A DNA stretch of 64,000 bases, taken from positions 354,385-418,384 of the forward strand of contig DELI01000005.1 in the NCBI GenBank assembly GCA_002354335.1, written 5' to 3'. The stretch's first letter is position 1. Every line of letters begins with the position of its first letter. The notes under the pieces were generated by a model that was not told the origin of the DNA, made no database searches, and saw nothing but the letters and a program-made list of their open reading frames with translations. The DNA is from Sphingobacterium sp. UBA2700. Lineage in GTDB: Bacteria > Bacteroidota > Bacteroidia > Sphingobacteriales > Sphingobacteriaceae. Shown one piece after another: positions 1 through 9,158 of the stretch. A program made the translations under genes and the position numbers.

Positions 1-2039
1 ACGAGTTCAGTCTCCACAAAGATAAAGAGGCTGTACGCGCCTATTTCCTTGAATATGTAAACAAGAATACCGTATTCTTTTACACATTGAAGGAGAAAGT
101 AGATTATTTAATAGAAAACAACTATTATATTGATTTCTATGAATGGTTTACATTTGAGCAAATGGAAGAGGTTTACAACTATGTATTCGCTAAGAAATTC
201 CGTTTCCAATCGTTCATGGCTGCATTTAAATTCTTCCAAAGTTACGCCTTGCGCGATGACTCTGGCGAGAAGTTTTTAGAGCGCTATGAAGACCGCGTTG
301 TTGCTGTATCTTTGTTCTTGGCAAGAGAAGAGGGCGTGCAGAAAGCTATCGAGTATGCAGAAATCATGATCAATCAAGAATATCAGCCCGCTACCCCGAC
401 ATTCTTGAACGCTGGAAAGAAACGTTCTGGCGAGTTGGTTTCCTGTTTCCTAGATGAAATTGGTGATAACTTGAACGGTATTGGCTATGCGGTAGATTCA
501 GCGATGAAGCTTTCATCTATCGGTGGTGGAGTATCTTTTAACATCTCTAAGATTCGCGCTCGTGGTGAGGCAATCAAAGGTGTTGAAGGCCGTGCAGGCG
601 GTGTATTGCCTATCATGAAGATCATGGAAGATACATTCTCTTACGCTAATCAATTAGGACAACGTCCGGGCGCAGGAGCTGTATATTTAAATATTTTCCA
701 CTCGGATATCGAAGAGTTCTTAGACTGTAAGAAAATCAACGTTGACGAGAAGGTGCGTATCAAGTCATTGTCTATCGGTATCATCGTTCCTGATAAATTC
801 ATGGAATTGGCGGAGAAAGATGAGCCTTGCTACTTAATTTACCCACACACGGTAATGCAAGAGTATGGTAAATACCTGGACGAGTTGGATATGGATGAGA
901 TGTACGATGAATTGATCACCAATCCAAATGTTAAGAAGAAAAAGATCAATGCGCGTCACTTATTAGTGAAAATTGCACAGACACAAAAAGAATCGGGATA
1001 TCCATATATCTTCTTCAAGGAGAACACCAACCGCGAGCATGCTTTAAATGGCATTGGAAAGGTTAAATTCTCGAACTTGTGTACTGAGATTATGCAGGTT
1101 TCGGAAGTGTCGGATATCAATATCTACGGTAAAGAAGATACCATCCGTTACGGTATTTCTTGTAACCTGGGTTCTTTGAACGTGGCGACCGTTATGGACA
1201 ACAAACGCATCAAGGAAACGGTAAAAACAGCAATGCGTGCATTGACCGTAGTTACCGACGTGACGAACATCGAGATGGTTCCATCGATTGCTAAAGCTAA
1301 CAAGGAATTACACTCTGTTGGTTTAGGGGCAATGAACTTACATGGTTACTTAGCGAAGAGCTTCATCATGTATGAATCTACAGAAGCATTAGACTTTGCA
1401 AATACGTTCTTCATGATGATGAACTACTACTCGATCGAAGCTTCTATGGAGATTGCGAAAGAGCGCGGTAGAACATTTGTAGGCTTTGAGAAATCTGCAT
1501 ATGCTGACGGATCATACTTCGATAAGTACTTAAACCGTGATTACTTACCAAAAACAGATAAGGTTAAAGAATTATTCGCGGGCGTTCATATCCCTACAGT
1601 TGAGGATTGGGATAACTTGAAAGCTCAGGTAAAAGAGCACGGTATTTACCATGCTTACCGCTTGGCAATCGCTCCTAACCAGTCTACATCATACATCATG
1701 AATGCTACGGCTTCTGTTATGCCGATTGTAGATATCATCGAAGTAAGAGAGTACGGAGATAGTACAACCTACTACCCTATGCCTTACTTAACGAACGACA
1801 ACTACTTCTACTTCAAGTCTGCCTATGATATGGATCAGATGAAAGTGTTGAAATTGATCTCGGTTATCCAACGTCATATTGACCAAGGGGTATCGACTAT
1901 CCTTCACACGAATTCTAAGGATTCTACACGCGACTTAGCGAAGTATTATATCTATGCGCATAAATTAGGATTGAAGTCCTTGTATTACACAAGAACGCGT
2001 AAATCGACGATTGAAGAGTGTATCTCTTGCTCGGCATAG
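1..2039 (+). CDS. nrdA: Ribonucleoside-diphosphate reductase, alpha (catalytic) subunit; 5' end outside window
   Basis: Large subunit of class I ribonucleotide reductase, which reduces ribonucleoside diphosphates to deoxy forms. The frame is open from base 3, so the gene starts before the window; the TTG at 87 is internal. Visible signatures: the substrate cysteine in SCFL, the NLCTE loop holding the thiyl-radical Cys with its Asn and Glu, the partner Cys in SCNLGSLN, the YYTR tyrosine pair that relays the radical, and a C-terminal CISC redox pair ending the protein. An N-terminal ATP cone cannot be judged because that part is missing. nrdB follows after 97 nt that contain a hairpin. Identity is secure; the subclass is discussed under nrdB. 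Confidence 0.95.
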   Translation, partial: EFSLHKDKEAVRAYFLEYVNKNTVFFYTLKEKVDYLIENNYYIDFYEWFTFEQMEEVYNYVFAKKFRFQSFMAAFKFFQSYALRDDSGEKFLERYEDRVVAVSLFLAREEGVQKAIEYAEIMINQEYQPATPTFLNAGKKRSGELVSCFLDEIGDNLNGIGYAVDSAMKLSSIGGGVSFNISKIRARGEAIKGVEGRAGGVLPIMKIMEDTFSYANQLGQRPGAGAVYLNIFHSDIEEFLDCKKINVDEKVRIKSLSIGIIVPDKFMELAEKDEPCYLIYPHTVMQEYGKYLDELDMDEMYDELITNPNVKKKKINARHLLVKIAQTQKESGYPYIFFKENTNREHALNGIGKVKFSNLCTEIMQVSEVSDINIYGKEDTIRYGISCNLGSLNVATVMDNKRIKETVKTAMRALTVVTDVTNIEMVPSIAKANKELHSVGLGAMNLHGYLAKSFIMYESTEALDFANTFFMMMNYYSIEASMEIAKERGRTFVGFEKSAYADGSYFDKYLNRDYLPKTDKVKELFAGVHIPTVEDWDNLKAQVKEHGIYHAYRLAIAPNQSTSYIMNATASVMPIVDIIEVREYGDSTTYYPMPYLTNDNYFYFKSAYDMDQMKVLKLISVIQRHIDQGVSTILHTNSKDSTRDLAKYYIYAHKLGLKSLYYTRTRKSTIEECISCSA

Positions 2040-2069
2040 ATTATACAATCAATAAATAAAGATATTACT

Positions 2070-2114
2070 AGAGGGCTGAATTGCATGTGGGACATCTACA
2101 TCGATTCAGCCTCT
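2070..2114 (+). promoter_or_regulatory. Intercistronic hairpin between nrdA and nrdB
   Basis: The arm AGAGGGCTGAAT (2070-2081) pairs with ATTCAGCCTCT (2104-2114), leaving one bulged G. No T-run follows, so it is not a classic terminator. It may stabilise the upstream message or tune nrdB expression. Function is inferred from position only. Confidence 0.45.
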
Positions 2115-2136
2115 TTCACCAACGATACTGAATAAA

Positions 2137-3123
2137 ATGAGCAAACAATTTACCGCGGTAAACTGGAACACACCAGACAACGATTATGCGTTGATGTTCT
2201 GGGAACAAAATATTAAGCAATTCTGGATTGATACCGAGTATATTCCTTCCAAAGATATCGACAGCTGGAAAGGCTTAAGCTGGGACATGAAGGAATGTTA
2301 TAAAAAAGCTTTAGGTGGTTTGACTTTGTTGGATACCCTGCAATCGCATACAGGTATGCCGAAAATCATTGACCATATTGATTCTTTGCAGAACAAAGCG
2401 GTATTGTCTTACATGTGTATGATGGAAGCTATCCACGCTAAATCATACTCTACAATCTTTACCACCGTATCGACAACAAACGAGATCAACGACGTATTTG
2501 GTTGGGTTTCTCAGAATAAATTCTTGCAATATAAAGCGGCTACAATCGACAAACACTATCGCGGAATCGATAAGGAAAAGGTTTCTAACGAGGAGTTGTT
2601 CATGGCAATGGCAGCATCTGTATTATTAGAATCTTTCTTATTCTACTCTGGATTCTTCTTACCATTATGGTTATGTGGTCAGGGTCAGATGGTAGCCTCT
2701 GCGGATATCATCAAGAAAATTGTTGCTGATGAGTCTATCCACGGTGTTTTCGTAGGATTGATTGCGCAAGAAGTATTTGCTAAACTTCCGAACAAAGAAG
2801 AAGTGAAACAACGTTTCTTAGCTTTATTGAACGACTTATACGAAAACGAAATTAAGTATACTGAGGAACTTTATACAGTGGTAGGTTTAACTGCCGAAGT
2901 TAAAGAATATGTTCGTTATAACGGTAACAAGGCCTTAATGAACTTAGGTTTCGAGCCGATCTTTGAAGTAAAACAAGTGAACCCTATCGTATTGAACGGT
3001 TTGAATACAGAGACTACGCAGCATGACTTTTTCTCCAAGAAGTCTACAAACTATGAGAAGTCTATGGAAATCGTGCATTTGATGAATGAAGACTTCGCAA
3101 TGGATGCGACAGTGGAAATTTAG
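2137..3123 (+). CDS. nrdB: Ribonucleotide reductase, beta (radical-generating metal) subunit, NrdF-like
   Basis: Di-metal subunit that makes the radical used by NrdA. 328 aa, close to the usual NrdF/short NrdB length. Likely ligands by motif: Asp66 (TLLDT), Glu97 and His100 (MEAIH), Glu165 (LLES), Glu199 and His202 (DESIH); the radical-type tyrosine position is Tyr104 (AKSYS). The EAIHAKSYS block resembles class Ib NrdF. No nrdI flavodoxin gene lies nearby, so class Id (di-manganese, superoxide-activated, known from Flavobacterium) is an alternative. Same operon as nrdA. Followed by a strong terminator shared with the convergent GMC gene. The stop TAG is the first base of a TAG-rich repeat. 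Confidence 0.94.
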   Translation: MSKQFTAVNWNTPDNDYALMFWEQNIKQFWIDTEYIPSKDIDSWKGLSWDMKECYKKALGGLTLLDTLQSHTGMPKIIDHIDSLQNKAVLSYMCMMEAIHAKSYSTIFTTVSTTNEINDVFGWVSQNKFLQYKAATIDKHYRGIDKEKVSNEELFMAMAASVLLESFLFYSGFFLPLWLCGQGQMVASADIIKKIVADESIHGVFVGLIAQEVFAKLPNKEEVKQRFLALLNDLYENEIKYTEELYTVVGLTAEVKEYVRYNGNKALMNLGFEPIFEVKQVNPIVLNGLNTETTQHDFFSKKSTNYEKSMEIVHLMNEDFAMDATVEI

Positions 3124-3155
3124 ATGTTAGACAATAGATTTTAAACATTAGATAC
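3121..3155 (+). repeat. TAG-rich repeat starting at the nrdB stop codon
   Basis: From the TAG stop onward the sequence repeats TAGAT/TTAGA words (TAGATGTTAGAC, then TAGATTTT, then TTAGATAC). A very similar string begins at the stop codon of the hydrolase gene at 49874 on the minus strand. Related in style to the TAGTATTTAG repeats near 21.3, 49.7 and 55.6 kb. Confidence 0.5.
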
Positions 3156-3157
3156 AG

Positions 3158-3183
3158 AAAAGGCGCCTTACGGCGCCTTTTTT
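3158..3183 (+). terminator. Bidirectional rho-independent terminator, nrdB / GMC gene
   Basis: Perfect 10-bp stem AAAAGGCGCC (3158-3167) and GGCGCCTTTT (3172-3181) around the loop TTAC, with a T6 run on the plus strand and a T4 run on the minus strand. It serves the two convergent operons. Confidence 0.9.
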
Positions 3184-3209
3184 ATGTTTATTGTATTGAC
3201 AAATCGTTG

Positions 3210-4928
3210 TTACGAGATGTTGCCTTTCTTTAGTTCGTTGATGGCGTAGTCTACTGCACGAGCGGAGAATGCCATATAGGTTAGCGAAGGGTTTTGCGTA
3301 GATGTTGAAGTCATACAAGCGCCATCCGTTACGAAAACGTTTGGACAGCTGTGGAGTTGATTCCATTTATTTAACATGGATGTTTTTGGGTCTAAGCCCA
3401 TCCGCACGCCGCCCATTTCATGGATATCTAAGCCTGGTGCTTGTGAGGATTCATTACGCTGTATATTGGTAAAACCGGCAGCCGTGAACATCTCCTCCAT
3501 GGTATCTAGATAGTCCTTTTTCATCTTGGCGTCGTTGTCATCATAATCAACTGAGATCTTCAATTGAGGTATTCCCCATTCGTCTTTTTGGGTTTCATCG
3601 AGTGCAACGTAGTTTGATGCTTTTGGAATGGTTTCTCCCATCATGTGCGAGCCTACGCCCCAATTGCCCAATTTAGGATTTAGTAAAGACGATTTCAGGT
3701 CTTCGCCTATGCCAGATTGGTCTGATCCGGATTTACGATACGCTCCAAAGCCAGCAGCATAGCCTCTTAGAAAGTCGGTTTCTTGTTTATGCAGATTTCT
3801 GAAACGTGGAATATAACCACCACCAGCAGGATTTTTGCCGTCGACTTTATAATCCAAATGCCCTTCATGATCTGCCGATATCCGCGCGCTGTAATTATGG
3901 AAAGCGACATATTTACCCAAGGTATCCGAGTCATTGCCCAGTCCATTCGGGAAGCGCTTTGATTTGGAATTCAACAGGATCAGGTTGCTGTTCAAGGCGG
4001 CCGCATTAACGAAGATCAGCTTGCCAAAGAAATCAATCTCTTCCTTCGTATTTCTGTCGATTACTTTGACACCAATTGCTTTTCCTTTTTCATCATCGTA
4101 AAGGATAGAATGAACAACAGAATCTGGTCTTAGCGTCAAGTTGCCGGTCTTCGCCGCCCAAGGCAGCGTGGATGCATTGGAGCTGAAATAGCCTCCAAAT
4201 GGGCAGCCCCTTTGGCATAACAATCGGTTCTGACATTGCACACGCCCCTGATCGATATGGATCTGATTAGGTTTTGAAAGGTGCGCACAACGAGCCGATA
4301 TGACTTTGCGACCCGGATATTTCGATTCTACTTGTTCCTTGAAGTATTTTTCGACGATATTTAAAGGAAAGCCAGGAAGGAATTCGCCGTCAGGCAATTC
4401 CGGCAGCCCATCCTTATTGCCGGAAATACCGGCAAAGCGTTCAACATGATCATACCATGGCTTTAGATCGTCATATCGAATAGGCCAATCCACGGCGAAG
4501 CCGTCTCTAGCCGGTCCCTGGAAATCAAAGTCAGACCAGCGCTGGGTCTGTCGAGCCCACAGTAAGGACTTCCCTCCTACCTGGTATCCACGTATCCAAT
4601 CGAATGGTTTTTCTTGTACATAAGGATGTTCCTTGTCTTTCACGAAGAAGTGCTGTGCATCCTCGCGGAAAGCATAACATCTGCTTACTACGGGGTTTTC
4701 TTGCTTCACATCGTATGGTATCTCTCCACGATGTTCAAACTGCCAGGGGTATAAATTGGTAGTCGGATAATCTTTGATATGTTGAACATCACGTCCTCTT
4801 TCCAGAACCAATGTCTTTAACCCTTTCTCACATAGCTCTTTCGCTGACCAACCGCCCGCAATCCCAGAGCCTATCACGATAGCATCGTAGCTGCGTTCCT
4901 TCGCAGAATCAATATTTAAATTTGCCAT
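3210..4928 (-). CDS. GMC-family FAD-dependent oxidoreductase (gluconate/choline dehydrogenase type)
   Basis: 572 aa. FAD-linked alcohol or sugar dehydrogenase of the glucose-methanol-choline family; substrate unknown. N-terminal dinucleotide-binding GSGIAGG near residues 20-26, then the family blocks, and at the C-terminus HEMGG plus TQNPSLT, which hold the likely catalytic His and Asn. It sits 3 nt after a gluconate 2-dehydrogenase subunit 3 homologue, a frequent pair in Bacteroidota. Export would depend on the Tat signal of the partner because this protein has no signal peptide of its own. A cytochrome c subunit is not present next to it, so the electron acceptor is unknown. Confidence 0.88.
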   Translation of the reverse strand: MANLNIDSAKERSYDAIVIGSGIAGGWSAKELCEKGLKTLVLERGRDVQHIKDYPTTNLYPWQFEHRGEIPYDVKQENPVVSRCYAFREDAQHFFVKDKEHPYVQEKPFDWIRGYQVGGKSLLWARQTQRWSDFDFQGPARDGFAVDWPIRYDDLKPWYDHVERFAGISGNKDGLPELPDGEFLPGFPLNIVEKYFKEQVESKYPGRKVISARCAHLSKPNQIHIDQGRVQCQNRLLCQRGCPFGGYFSSNASTLPWAAKTGNLTLRPDSVVHSILYDDEKGKAIGVKVIDRNTKEEIDFFGKLIFVNAAALNSNLILLNSKSKRFPNGLGNDSDTLGKYVAFHNYSARISADHEGHLDYKVDGKNPAGGGYIPRFRNLHKQETDFLRGYAAGFGAYRKSGSDQSGIGEDLKSSLLNPKLGNWGVGSHMMGETIPKASNYVALDETQKDEWGIPQLKISVDYDDNDAKMKKDYLDTMEEMFTAAGFTNIQRNESSQAPGLDIHEMGGVRMGLDPKTSMLNKWNQLHSCPNVFVTDGACMTSTSTQNPSLTYMAFSARAVDYAINELKKGNIS

Positions 4929-4931
4929 TCC

Positions 4932-5411
4932 TTATCCGTTAACTTTCATTGCCCCATTATAGCGCCCAGGCACTAACTCATACACTAATTTATTCTTCAT
5001 GACATACTCTGAGTTCAAGTAGCCCTGAACAGTACGTCGTTTTAGTAGCTGGAAAAACACATCTTCGGCGGGCAATGCCGCTAGGTAGGCTTGCATATCC
5101 TTCAGCCCTTTTCCTTTGATCGTCTCGGCGCCTTTTAACCCGTCGATAAAAGCTTTCTGCTCTTCTGGGCTGGCACAATCGTCTACCATCTTCATCACAA
5201 AGAGATGCAGATTGAGGTCCTTAGCGCCCGGCGTGTCGGTTTTAGGGATCAGGGATTCAGTTAATTCAGCGAGGAGATCCTCGTCTGCTTTATTAAGTTT
5301 AATATGATTAAGCAGGATGCTGGTTGATTTATCAGTGAAATCACAGGAGGTTGCAATCATCATCCCCCCTGCAACCACAAATAGCTGCTTAATCGCGGTC
5401 CGTCTATTCAT
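4932..5411 (-). CDS. Gluconate 2-dehydrogenase subunit 3 family protein (Tat-exported)
   Basis: 159 aa from the ATG at 5409-5411; a longer reading needs a TTG at 5424-5426 and adds only five residues. The N-terminus MNRRTAIKQLF followed by a Gly/Ala-rich hydrophobic stretch ending in SC looks like a Tat signal, possibly with a lipobox. The rest matches the small subunit that accompanies GMC dehydrogenases (TESLIPKTDTPGAKD-type block near residues 50-65). First gene of a two-gene operon with the flavoprotein. It probably carries the folded flavoprotein to the periplasm; that role is known for the family and is inferred here. Confidence 0.8.
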   Translation of the reverse strand: MNRRTAIKQLFVVAGGMMIATSCDFTDKSTSILLNHIKLNKADEDLLAELTESLIPKTDTPGAKDLNLHLFVMKMVDDCASPEEQKAFIDGLKGAETIKGKGLKDMQAYLAALPAEDVFFQLLKRRTVQGYLNSEYVMKNKLVYELVPGRYNGAMKVNG

Positions 5412-5474
5412 AAGATTTACAATCAATAGATTTAAATCTACGAATAAAACGGGAAAACTGGAATGCTAAATCGA

Positions 5475-6125
5475 TTAAAACAATAAACTTTCCACTTCTT
5501 TTAACGAAGAAGCAAGTTTATCTGCATGCGAAAGACGTTCGCGTTCGACCTCTTGTTTGGAAACCGCAACGCAGTACAACCCCGCTGCTTTAGCTGCCGT
5601 GCATCCTGTGCTGGTGTCCTCCACTACCAGAATCTCTTCTGATGGAATCGCGATCTTTTTTGTCGCCAGTAAATAAGGTTCCGGATTGGGTTTAGGTTGT
5701 TCCACAGATTCTCTCGTGACGAAAAACGAGAAGTAATCTAATAATTTATGTTCACCGAGCACGGTGTCTACTGTTGTTCTATAACTGGAGGTTACTAACC
5801 CTGTGGTTAGCCCTTTCGATTTAACTACCTCCAATATTTCTTGTGCATGTGGCATCAGTCTGATTGTGCGCATATCTGCTTTAGCGTATCTAGAGCGAGT
5901 TGCATACCACATGTCTTCTTCATCAACTTTTAATTTGTAGTGCTCATTCAACATAACTACGTTGCGAGCTAATGTATGTCCTGCAAAATTGGAAATCCAA
6001 TCGTCGAAAGTAATGTTAAGTCCATAATCTTCCGAAAGAATCGGTGCCCAATTGCTATAATAAAAGTATTCAGAGTCTATCAAAGTACCATCTAAATCAA
6101 ATAGTACCGCTTTAAAATTATTCAT
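5475..6125 (-). CDS. HAD-superfamily hydrolase (beta-phosphoglucomutase / phosphatase type)
   Basis: 216 aa. Motif I FDLDGT with the nucleophile Asp near residue 10 and the acid/base Asp two residues on; motif II VTSS; motif III Lys in the KPNPEPYL segment; motif IV VEDTSTG. An alpha-helical cap follows motif I, placing it in subfamily I with phosphoglycolate phosphatase and beta-phosphoglucomutase. Substrate cannot be told. Single gene with its own promoter only 4 nt upstream of the ATG (see 6130-6157). Confidence 0.85.
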   Translation of the reverse strand: MNNFKAVLFDLDGTLIDSEYFYYSNWAPILSEDYGLNITFDDWISNFAGHTLARNVVMLNEHYKLKVDEEDMWYATRSRYAKADMRTIRLMPHAQEILEVVKSKGLTTGLVTSSYRTTVDTVLGEHKLLDYFSFFVTRESVEQPKPNPEPYLLATKKIAIPSEEILVVEDTSTGCTAAKAAGLYCVAVSKQEVERERLSHADKLASSLKEVESLLF

Positions 6126-6129
6126 ACAA

Positions 6130-6158
6130 CAAAGTTAGTTATTGCTATATTAATTCAA
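6130..6158 (-). promoter_or_regulatory. Promoter of the HAD gene, probably leaderless
   Basis: On the minus strand TAACTTTG (6130-6137) fits the Bacteroidota -7 box TAnnTTTG, with TTG (6156-6158) 18 nt upstream as the -33 box. Only 4 nt separate the -7 box from the ATG, so transcription would begin at or next to the start codon. Confidence 0.6.
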
Positions 6159-6275
6159 TGTTAAATTAGCGGAAGTTAACATACAAACAGTCCCAAGAAT
6201 CTTCATAATTGGAACGGAAGTTCGGAAACCAGAGGACAGCTCTTCGCTAATCTTGCTATTCCCTCTCAGTTTTGT

Positions 6276-6283
6276 TAAGTTTG
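6276..6283 (+). promoter_or_regulatory. Candidate -7 promoter element for the FAA-M23-bcp operon
   Basis: TAAGTTTG matches TAnnTTTG, and a TTG at 6253-6255 lies 20 nt upstream. The predicted leader before the ATG at 6336 is about 45 nt. Confidence 0.45.
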
Positions 6284-6335
6284 TTAGGCCATTGGAGGGT
6301 GATCTCCTTTGCCATTACATCAATAAACAATATCC

Positions 6336-6947
6336 ATGAAAATAATAGCAGTAGGTAGAAACTACGTCGATCATGCCAAAGAATTGAACAATCCGGTTCC
6401 TGAGAAACCCGTTATTTTTCTGAAACCCGATACGGCGGTTTTAAAAGATAATAAAGACTTCTATTTTCCGGAGTTTTCTAAGGATGTGCATTATGAGGTG
6501 GAAGTGGTGCTTCGGGTTTGCAACGAAGGGAAGCATGTTTCTAAAAAATTTGCGCACAAGTACTATGATGCTATTGGCTTGGGAATCGATTTTACGGCGA
6601 GAGATATACAGGCCGACCATAAGGCAAAGGGATTGCCTTGGGAACTGGCGAAAGCTTTCGACCATTCGGCTGTGATCAGCAACCTGATTCCGAAGGAGGA
6701 ATTTGAGAATATACAGGAACTAGCTTTCTCTTTATTAAAAAATGGAGAAACCGTTCAGGAAGGCAATACGAAAGACATGATCTTTGATTATGACACATTA
6801 ATCAGCTTTATTTCACAATACATTACGATTCGTAAAGGGGATTTAATTTATACAGGCACCCCGGTTGGGGTGGGTCCTGTTCAGATTGGCGACAAACTGG
6901 AAGGGTTTTTGGAGGGAAATTCCATGTTTGTATGCCAAATTAAATAA
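6336..6947 (+). CDS. Fumarylacetoacetate hydrolase (FAH) family protein, acylpyruvase-like
   Basis: 203 aa, the short form of the family that cleaves acylpyruvates or decarboxylates oxaloacetate. Metal-binding acidic residues are visible as Glu54 and Glu56 (HYEVE) and Asp85 (GIDFTARD), with Lys near 106 and the closing GTPVGVGP loop. The start MKIIAVGRNY is typical. It ends one base before the ATG of the M23 peptidase gene, so the two are translationally coupled although the functions look unrelated. Exact substrate not assignable. Confidence 0.85.
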   Translation: MKIIAVGRNYVDHAKELNNPVPEKPVIFLKPDTAVLKDNKDFYFPEFSKDVHYEVEVVLRVCNEGKHVSKKFAHKYYDAIGLGIDFTARDIQADHKAKGLPWELAKAFDHSAVISNLIPKEEFENIQELAFSLLKNGETVQEGNTKDMIFDYDTLISFISQYITIRKGDLIYTGTPVGVGPVQIGDKLEGFLEGNSMFVCQIK

Positions 6948-6948
6948 T

Positions 6949-8670
6949 ATGAGAAAAACGTTCTTCACACTTTTACTAGCTACTACTTTTGGGATGTCAT
7001 CCCAAGCTCAAAATAACAACATCTATACTTCACGTAATTATCCACAGGGATATTTTCGTAATCCATTGAATATTGCCCCTGATGCTTCCGGAACTTTCGG
7101 TGAGCTGAGGTCTACGCATTTTCATGCGGGCGACGACTATCGCACGCAGCAAAGGATAGGTCTGCCGCTGCATGCGGCGGCTGAAGGTTATGTGTCGCGT
7201 GTTCGCGTGCAGATCGGTGGCGGAGGGAACTCTGTTTACATCGCGCATCCAAATGGATATACATCGGTATATCTACATATGGACAGCTTCAACGATGCAT
7301 TAACCAATATCATGCGCGCAGAACAATACAAGCAACAGCGCTTTGATGTGGATTTGGAGCTGAAAGAGGGGCAAGTGAAATTGACGAAAGGACAATTTAT
7401 CGGCAATGCTGGAAATACGGGCGGTTCCGCCGGACCGCATCTACATTTCGAAATCCGCGATACCAAGACTCAACGTCCCTTAAATACGCAGCTATTTGGG
7501 CTTCGATTCAAAGACAACTTTGCTCCGACGATTAATGGCCTTATGGTTTATGATTTAAATGAACCTATTTTCAATGAGTTTACTGGACGCCGCTATATGC
7601 AGTTGAAGGCTTTAGGGTCAGGTCGATATGCCCTTGCCTCGGGAGCTCCTATTTCCGTAAATGGGAAGTTCGGACTGGGTATCAACAGTATCGATAGACA
7701 TCGCGCTGGTGGTTTTCAAAATGGTGTGTATTCTATTGACTTGTTCATCGATGGTCATCCCGTGTCGACCGTTGTATTCGAGGAATTAGATTTTAATACG
7801 TCCAGAGGTGTTCATTCTTATATTGATTATCCGCATTGGAAGAAGACTAAAGTCAAAGTTCAGAAGAGCTTTAAAGACCCGGGCAATAAAATTGAGATAT
7901 TTAAACACCTGGAAAACGAAGGTGTCATCGAGTTGAAAGATCAAGAAGTTCATGATGTTAAATATGTTGTGAAGGACGTCCAAGGTAATTGCAGCGAATT
8001 GAACTTTCAAATCAAGAATAACCCTGCATATCAACCGAAGGCCAACCCTATCAAAGGAGAGCGATTCGCCTATAACAAGGTCAATAAGTTCACTGCGGAC
8101 CATCTACAGATAGAAATTCCAACAGAGACTCTGTATGGCGACCTAGATTTTGTTTATAGCCAAAGCGCCCCAGTAGCGAATAGCTATTCGCATGTTCATC
8201 ATATACAAAATGCGTATATCCCTTTGTTTTCTAGCTATATGCTAAATATCAAACCCATCAACTTACCGCCGCACCTGGAAAGCAAAGCTTTAATTGCCTC
8301 TGTGCAAAATGGAGCCGAAGGCGGAAAGTTTGAAAAAGGATGGGTAAGTGTCAATACGCGGAACTTCGGATCCTTCTACGTCGCGGTGGATACCATTGCA
8401 CCGACGATTACTCCGCGTAACTTTAGTAACGGAAAGAACGTAAGTGCGCAATCGAAGATAGACTTCACTATTTCCGACAACTTTTCCGGTATTCAATCAT
8501 TCAATGCTTATATCGATGATAAATGGGTATTGATGGAATACGACTCGAAGAACAGACATATTTGGCATCGTTTCGACTCATCACTATCGAAAGGATCACA
8601 TAAATTCAAATTAGTTGTGAAGGATTGGAAAGATAACGAGAAGATCTACGAAGCAACATTCACTAGATAA
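6949..8670 (+). CDS. Secreted M23-family metallopeptidase (LytM/peptidoglycan hydrolase type)
   Basis: 573 aa. Start chosen at ATG 6949 because it opens a clean Sec signal peptide ending in SQAQ; the in-frame extension back to 6865 lies inside the FAA gene. Zinc-site motifs: HAGDD (His59, Asp63) and HLHFE (His164 and His166). The M23 domain occupies roughly residues 45-175; the remaining 400 residues look like beta-sandwich domains of unknown role, including a C-terminal Ig-like part (DTIAPTI, SGIQSF). It probably cuts cell-wall crosslinks in the periplasm. Next gene bcp starts 8 nt later. Confidence 0.85.
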   Translation: MRKTFFTLLLATTFGMSSQAQNNNIYTSRNYPQGYFRNPLNIAPDASGTFGELRSTHFHAGDDYRTQQRIGLPLHAAAEGYVSRVRVQIGGGGNSVYIAHPNGYTSVYLHMDSFNDALTNIMRAEQYKQQRFDVDLELKEGQVKLTKGQFIGNAGNTGGSAGPHLHFEIRDTKTQRPLNTQLFGLRFKDNFAPTINGLMVYDLNEPIFNEFTGRRYMQLKALGSGRYALASGAPISVNGKFGLGINSIDRHRAGGFQNGVYSIDLFIDGHPVSTVVFEELDFNTSRGVHSYIDYPHWKKTKVKVQKSFKDPGNKIEIFKHLENEGVIELKDQEVHDVKYVVKDVQGNCSELNFQIKNNPAYQPKANPIKGERFAYNKVNKFTADHLQIEIPTETLYGDLDFVYSQSAPVANSYSHVHHIQNAYIPLFSSYMLNIKPINLPPHLESKALIASVQNGAEGGKFEKGWVSVNTRNFGSFYVAVDTIAPTITPRNFSNGKNVSAQSKIDFTISDNFSGIQSFNAYIDDKWVLMEYDSKNRHIWHRFDSSLSKGSHKFKLVVKDWKDNEKIYEATFTR

Positions 8671-8678
8671 AAGATATT

Positions 8679-9140
8679 ATGGCAACATTAGAAGTAGGCG
8701 ATAAAGCGCCAGCTATTCAAGCGAAAGACCAGCATGGTAAAGAAGTAAAACTTGCGGACTTCAAGGGCAAGAAAGTTATACTTTACTTCTATCCGAAAGA
8801 TAATACTCCGGGTTGTACAACGGAAGCCTGTAATTTTAGAGATAATTACCAAAGCTTATTAAACGATGGTTATGAAGTTATAGGCGTCAGCATCGATAGT
8901 GAGGCATCTCATCAAAAGTTCATCAACAAGTACGAATTGCCATTTACGCTCTTAGCAGATGAAGACCAAAAGATCGTCAATGATTATGGGGTCTGGGTGG
9001 AGAAAAACATGTACGGCAAGAAATATATGGGAACAGCGAGAACTACGTTTATTATCGATGAAAACGGCATTATCCAACATATTATCAAAAAAGTAGACAA
9101 TAAAAACGCGAGCCAACAAATTCGCGATCTAATGGCATAA
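8679..9140 (+). CDS. bcp: Thioredoxin-dependent thiol peroxidase (peroxiredoxin Q/BCP)
   Basis: 153 aa, full length. Reduces hydrogen peroxide and organic hydroperoxides in the cytoplasm. Peroxidatic Cys46 in NTPGCTTE and resolving Cys51 five residues later, the 2-Cys BCP arrangement. Third gene of the FAA-M23-bcp run, 8 nt after the peptidase. No terminator is visible before glyS, which has its own promoter. Confidence 0.93.
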   Translation: MATLEVGDKAPAIQAKDQHGKEVKLADFKGKKVILYFYPKDNTPGCTTEACNFRDNYQSLLNDGYEVIGVSIDSEASHQKFINKYELPFTLLADEDQKIVNDYGVWVEKNMYGKKYMGTARTTFIIDENGIIQHIIKKVDNKNASQQIRDLMA

Positions 9141-9158
9141 TAAGTCATTCGAATACAT

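Noticed and set aside
87..2039. Start of nrdA at the TTG at base 87
   Set aside because: The frame stays open to base 3 and continues typical NrdA sequence (RAYFLEYVNKNTVFFY), so the gene starts before the window.
6865..6948. Earlier start of the M23 peptidase
   Set aside because: Lies inside the FAH-family gene and destroys the signal peptide.
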